Shown here in pieces: positions 61,259 through 64,000 of a stretch of DNA of 64,000 nucleotides. The stretch lies in NCBI GenBank assembly GCA_017454745.1, contig JAFTCL010000018.1, forward strand, positions 1 to 64,000, read 5' to 3'. The first letter of the stretch is position 1. Each line of letters opens with the position of its first letter. This stretch comes from Kiritimatiellia bacterium. GTDB taxonomy: Bacteria > Verrucomicrobiota > Kiritimatiellia > RFP12 > UBA1067. The notes beneath the pieces are model-generated. The model saw nothing but the letters and a program-made list of their open reading frames with translations. It was not told the origin of the DNA and made no database searches. The position numbers and the translations under genes were made by a program.

Positions 61259-62236
61259 TCACTTCCGCCCGGCGGTACCGAACAACAAAACCCGCGCTTT
61301 GTCGAAAACCGTGGTAAGGTTTACCTTGTTGTCGGCGTAACCGAGTTTTCCGTCAAAAACGTGCACCGCGTTGCGCCGTTCAAGATCGTTCACGAACCGG
61401 GCGAATTTCGAGGCGCCGTCTTTAAGGTTCATCAGCACCTCCACCTGCGAATGGCCGCAGGTCACTGCCTCGCTAATCATTCCGGTGGAATCCGCGGTCA
61501 CGAACAGCCGCTCGCAGAGGGATACAAACGCGGGAATGGGGTTGAAATGGTCCTGGCTGAACAGCAACTGGTACTCGAACGGATATCCGGCAATCAGCGA
61601 CTCCACTTCCGGCGGGGTACGCCTGGAAGTGGTTACCCAGTGTTCCTGGCCCGGCGTGGCGGCGAAAAGGCTGTCCAGCAACGGCTTCATCTGTTTTACC
61701 GTCATCTCCGCGAAACCGTTCGGGCCGCCGACAATCACCCCAATCGCCGGTTTGACCTTGCCGTCCTTGTCCCAACCTTGCGGAAAGCGTTCGCGGAACT
61801 GCCGCACCCCGTTTTCGTAGAACGCCGGATCCGGCACGGTCAGGTTCACCGGAACCGAAACAAGATTCGGACGCGGCGCGGGACGGTCGAATTCCGGAGC
61901 AAGAATGCAGTCGAAATCCAGCCGGTAGCCCTTGGGATAGAGGATAGCCGCCACCGGAACGCCCAAACGGCGGGCGATTACCTTTCCGGGGTAAAACGCG
62001 GTCGATCCGGTGCAAACCACCGCCGCTATTCCATCGGCATTTGGCAGCGGTCCGGAATTAAACACGCAACCGGTTTTTATTCCCAGCCGGTCGAAAAAAT
62101 AGGCCAAACCCTTTATCGCCGGGGAACGGTACTCAACCTTCAACAATTCGTAATCATATCCCAAAGCTCGGCAAAACGCTTTAGACTGATTTTCGTGCCC
62201 CGCTTTACCATCCGTAATTATCAGAAATTTACCCAT
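61259..62236 (-). CDS. ELM1-like (mitochondrial-fission ELM1 family) protein
   Basis: A 325-aa protein of the ELM1/DUF1022 family, which has a GT-B-like fold. FLIITDGKAGHENQSKAF at the N-terminus, the central VIVGGPNGFAE motif, and a C-terminal VTADSTGMISEAV block are the family's hallmarks. Bacterial members are often found with LPS or lipid A genes and may be nucleotide-sugar transferases; the plant ELM1 acts in mitochondrial fission. GGGGG precedes the ATG. It lies 18 bp after the XRE/zinc-ribbon gene, so they form an operon. Confidence 0.85.
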   Translation of the reverse strand: MGKFLIITDGKAGHENQSKAFCRALGYDYELLKVEYRSPAIKGLAYFFDRLGIKTGCVFNSGPLPNADGIAAVVCTGSTAFYPGKVIARRLGVPVAAILYPKGYRLDFDCILAPEFDRPAPRPNLVSVPVNLTVPDPAFYENGVRQFRERFPQGWDKDGKVKPAIGVIVGGPNGFAEMTVKQMKPLLDSLFAATPGQEHWVTTSRRTPPEVESLIAGYPFEYQLLFSQDHFNPIPAFVSLCERLFVTADSTGMISEAVTCGHSQVEVLMNLKDGASKFARFVNDLERRNAVHVFDGKLGYADNKVNLTTVFDKARVLLFGTAGRK

Positions 62237-62254
62237 TTTAAATCCCCCTGCCGG

Positions 62255-62782
62255 TTATTTTTTTGTCAATTGCCGCCATTCCGCCAATTCCGCGCGTCGT
62301 TCTGCCGCCCAACGGATAAAATCCGTTTCCGGCGACAGGGTATTTACCACCTTTGGTTCGCCGCACGCCGGACAGCACGCCCCGTCAACCAGCGGAGCCC
62401 CGCAGTTCGGACAATTGTGTTCCAACACCTCGCCGCAATAAACGCAACGGTCACCCTGCTGTTCCACCGGCCAAAAATAAAGTACCCCGCCTGACACATA
62501 AGGCACGTTGGAATGGCATTCCGCGTTCGGACAAAACCCTATTCGGCGAGTGTCTTTGAATTCTGTAACCGAACTTTCGGAAACCGTTCCCAACTTCACT
62601 TCAAGCAGTTCGGCTATTTTGGCCACTTTGTCGGCGGCGAGCTTTCCCGACTGCCCGCCTTCCAGCATGCAAATCGCGGACTGCCGACACCCCACCGCCG
62701 CCGCAACGGCGCTTTGGGTCATGCCTTTCCGCCGCCTAGCGTCTGCCAGCCGTTTACAGTCCGCCTTAGAAATGTCTGCCAT
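62255..62782 (-). CDS. XRE-family HTH protein with C-terminal zinc ribbons
   Basis: A 175-aa protein. Residues 1-75 are an XRE/Cro-type helix-turn-helix (RRRKGMTQSAVAAAVGC, SAICMLEGGQ). The rest holds four cysteine pairs or knuckles (CPNAEC, CVYCG, CPNCG, CCPACG), arranged like two zinc ribbons. A WPVEQQGDR segment separates them. The start at 62782 has CGGAG upstream; the open frame extends further but without a site. It may regulate its own operon or the divergent HzsA-related gene; the zinc ribbons may bind nucleic acid or a partner protein. Confidence 0.75.
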   Translation of the reverse strand: MADISKADCKRLADARRRKGMTQSAVAAAVGCRQSAICMLEGGQSGKLAADKVAKIAELLEVKLGTVSESSVTEFKDTRRIGFCPNAECHSNVPYVSGGVLYFWPVEQQGDRCVYCGEVLEHNCPNCGAPLVDGACCPACGEPKVVNTLSPETDFIRWAAERRAELAEWRQLTKK

Positions 62783-62870
62783 AAAAATCTCCGTAAGCGG
62801 AAAACCCGCCCGCCGCGAGGCTCCTGAATCCCGCAAAAAACGGCAAAAAGTATGCCTTAATTCGCAAAAA

Positions 62871-62994
62871 TTATCAAGTACAATATATCAACAAGTTATT
62901 AACCAATTATCAATATTTTAAGCCTTAATTTCAGTTATTAACAAAGTTATTATCACCTGTTTATAACTTTTATAACCAAATTATTACTTGATAA
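62871..62994. promoter_or_regulatory. AT-rich divergent region with inverted and TTATNAAC-like repeats
   Basis: Between the divergent XRE and HzsA-related genes, TTATCAAGTA (62871-62880) is repeated inverted as TACTTGATAA (62985-62994). Between them lie two copies of GTTATTAAC (62895-62903, 62934-62942) and several TTATAAC variants. The region is strikingly AT-rich for this genome. It may bind the neighbouring HTH protein; a DnaA-box cluster is less likely as no TTATCCACA is present. Confidence 0.45.
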
Positions 62995-63049
62995 GATTTG
63001 GAAGATTCATAAGAGCAGAAAATAGCTGGTGACTCATTATTTTTTTTCG

Positions 63050-63079
63050 TTGATTTTTCAGACTAAAAAAGGTTATTAT
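63050..63079 (+). promoter_or_regulatory. Putative promoter of the HzsA-related gene
   Basis: TTGATT (63050-63055), 18-nt spacer, TATTAT (63074-63079), about 27 nt upstream of the ATG, with AGGGGG as the ribosome-binding site. Confidence 0.5.
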
Positions 63080-63105
63080 TCCAAATGTTAATTAGGGGGT
63101 TAAGT

Positions 63106-64000
63106 ATGCTTATTTATCTGCTATTCTGTTTATTGGCCGGTTCCGCCTCGGCGCAATCCGACGAATTGGTGTCCGATTGGTTGGATCAGGATAAAAAACC
63201 GGAAAATGAAAACGTATCCGAAGATTATAAAAAGTCGTGCCTTGAACGCCGGGCGTTACGTTTGAAACCCGTGGTGGCTACCGCCACGAAATGGGTTTAC
63301 TGTCGCCATTATGTGATGGGAGGTTCGCATTACGCTTATACCGAGGCGCTTTCGGACGCCCAAGCCGAGCGGACTTTTATGACCCCAGGATCAGGACTTT
63401 ACCTAGCTGAATACAAACCTGACGGTCTTTGGACCGAAACCGCTCTGTTAGAAAGCAAAACCGGATGTTTCCGAGATGTTGACGTTTCGCCAGACGGAAC
63501 GAAAATCCTTTACTCCTTCAAAGCCAGCGACCGTGGGGACGATTTTCATCTTTATGAAATGGATTTGGCCAGTCGTGAGGTTCGGCAGTTGACTTTTGGG
63601 GAAGGGGTTGCCGATTATGAAGGTTGCTATCTTCCCGACGGGCATATTTTTTTCAATTCAACCCGTTGTATGCAGATTGTGGACTGCTGGTGGACCGAAG
63701 TCAGCAACATTTATCGGTGCGACAGCGACGGAAAAAACATCACCAGAATAACTTTCGATCAGGTTCATGACAACTACCCTACCCTAACGGATGACGGAAA
63801 AGTTCTATATACCCGTTGGGAGTACAACGACCGCTCCCAAATGTATCCGCAGCCGCTTTTCGGAATGAACGTTGACGGCACCAGCCAGCGCGCGGTTTAT
63901 GGCGGCAATTCTTGGTTTCCCACCACCTTGATCCATGCCAGAGGTGTTCCAAACTCTACGTTATTCTTCGGAATCGCCACCGGGCATCATTCTTTCCAAC
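63106..64000 (+). CDS. HzsA-related secreted protein (partial, runs off the end)
   Basis: The frame from ATG 63106 is open for 298 codons to the window edge, so the C-terminus is missing. A signal peptide (MLIYLLFCLLAGSASA) is followed by beta-propeller-like sequence with DVDVSPDGTKILYSF, then INIYRCDxDG- and TRWEYNDRSQMYPQPLF-like motifs, and ATGHHSFQ at the edge. These match the propeller domain shared with the hydrazine-synthase alpha-subunit (HzsA) family of uncharacterised PVC proteins. True hydrazine synthesis is very unlikely here, because these relatives are common in non-anammox bacteria. The function is unknown. Confidence 0.75.
   Translation, partial: MLIYLLFCLLAGSASAQSDELVSDWLDQDKKPENENVSEDYKKSCLERRALRLKPVVATATKWVYCRHYVMGGSHYAYTEALSDAQAERTFMTPGSGLYLAEYKPDGLWTETALLESKTGCFRDVDVSPDGTKILYSFKASDRGDDFHLYEMDLASREVRQLTFGEGVADYEGCYLPDGHIFFNSTRCMQIVDCWWTEVSNIYRCDSDGKNITRITFDQVHDNYPTLTDDGKVLYTRWEYNDRSQMYPQPLFGMNVDGTSQRAVYGGNSWFPTTLIHARGVPNSTLFFGIATGHHSFQ

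Noticed and set aside
63106-64000. HzsA-related gene as evidence for anammox metabolism
   Set aside because: Only the propeller-like part is seen and such relatives occur widely in non-anammox PVC bacteria; no other anammox gene is present.

Overview
This 64 kb window is a GC-rich bacterial chromosome segment with dense coding on both strands. No rRNA, tRNA, CRISPR array or transposase gene was seen. The gene set suggests a Gram-negative saccharolytic anaerobe of the PVC superphylum, most like Kiritimatiellota or Lentisphaerota. The evidence is lpxA, an LptF/LptG permease and an OmpA protein with calcium-type TSP3 repeats, together with GH92, GH78, GH5 and DUF4832 secreted enzymes, a Tat-exported Gfo/Idh/MocA oxidoreductase, a HzsA-related secreted protein and a B12-dependent MetH. 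The lineage is an inference from gene families, not from a marker alignment.

Layout. 1-3.25 kb: repeat-rich accessory stretch with a DUF4143 ATPase inside long direct repeats and an AbiEii-type toxin-antitoxin-like pair. 3.26-13.5 kb: mannose-utilisation block on the minus strand (three-repeat surface protein, GH92 alpha-mannosidase, phosphomannose isomerase), a second DUF4143 ATPase with 33-bp upstream repeats, and an AraC/XylR-type regulator. 13.7-16 kb: glutathione peroxidase and a DUF2723 membrane protein. 16-23.4 kb: mtaB, GH78 rhamnosidase, recA and two secreted hydrolases, all minus. 23.5-28 kb: priA, a broken DprA-like gene and a secreted zinc peptidase. 28-36 kb: VIT/VWA protein, then an envelope block (fused membrane-kinase protein, lpxA, lptF/G, ompA). 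36-42 kb: atypical, partly AT-rich island with a large secreted metallopeptidase and two tandemly duplicated membrane-anchored proteins of unknown function, followed by a DMT exporter. 42.7-49.7 kb: truncated HAD gene with a perfect promoter, metH, and a three-gene glycosyltransferase operon. 49.7-60.3 kb: a 5'-truncated ATPase remnant and an eight-gene minus-strand catabolic operon (NCS1 permease, SIS isomerase, ROK kinase, TIM-barrel isomerase, Gfo/Idh/MocA, UxaA-like dehydratase, GH5, DUF4832). 60.3-64 kb: lineage-specific coiled-coil protein, ELM1-like protein, XRE/zinc-ribbon protein, and a partial HzsA-related gene that runs off the end.

How it works together: secreted glycosidases release mannose, rhamnose and beta-linked sugars. 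Intracellular isomerases, a kinase, dehydrogenases and a dehydratase funnel the products into central metabolism, and the envelope and glycosyltransferase blocks build the surface. The least explained parts are the 36.1-41.8 kb island and the eight-gene operon. A cross-cutting observation is that several genes have a -10 box 8-9 nt before the ATG and no Shine-Dalgarno site, which points to leaderless mRNAs.
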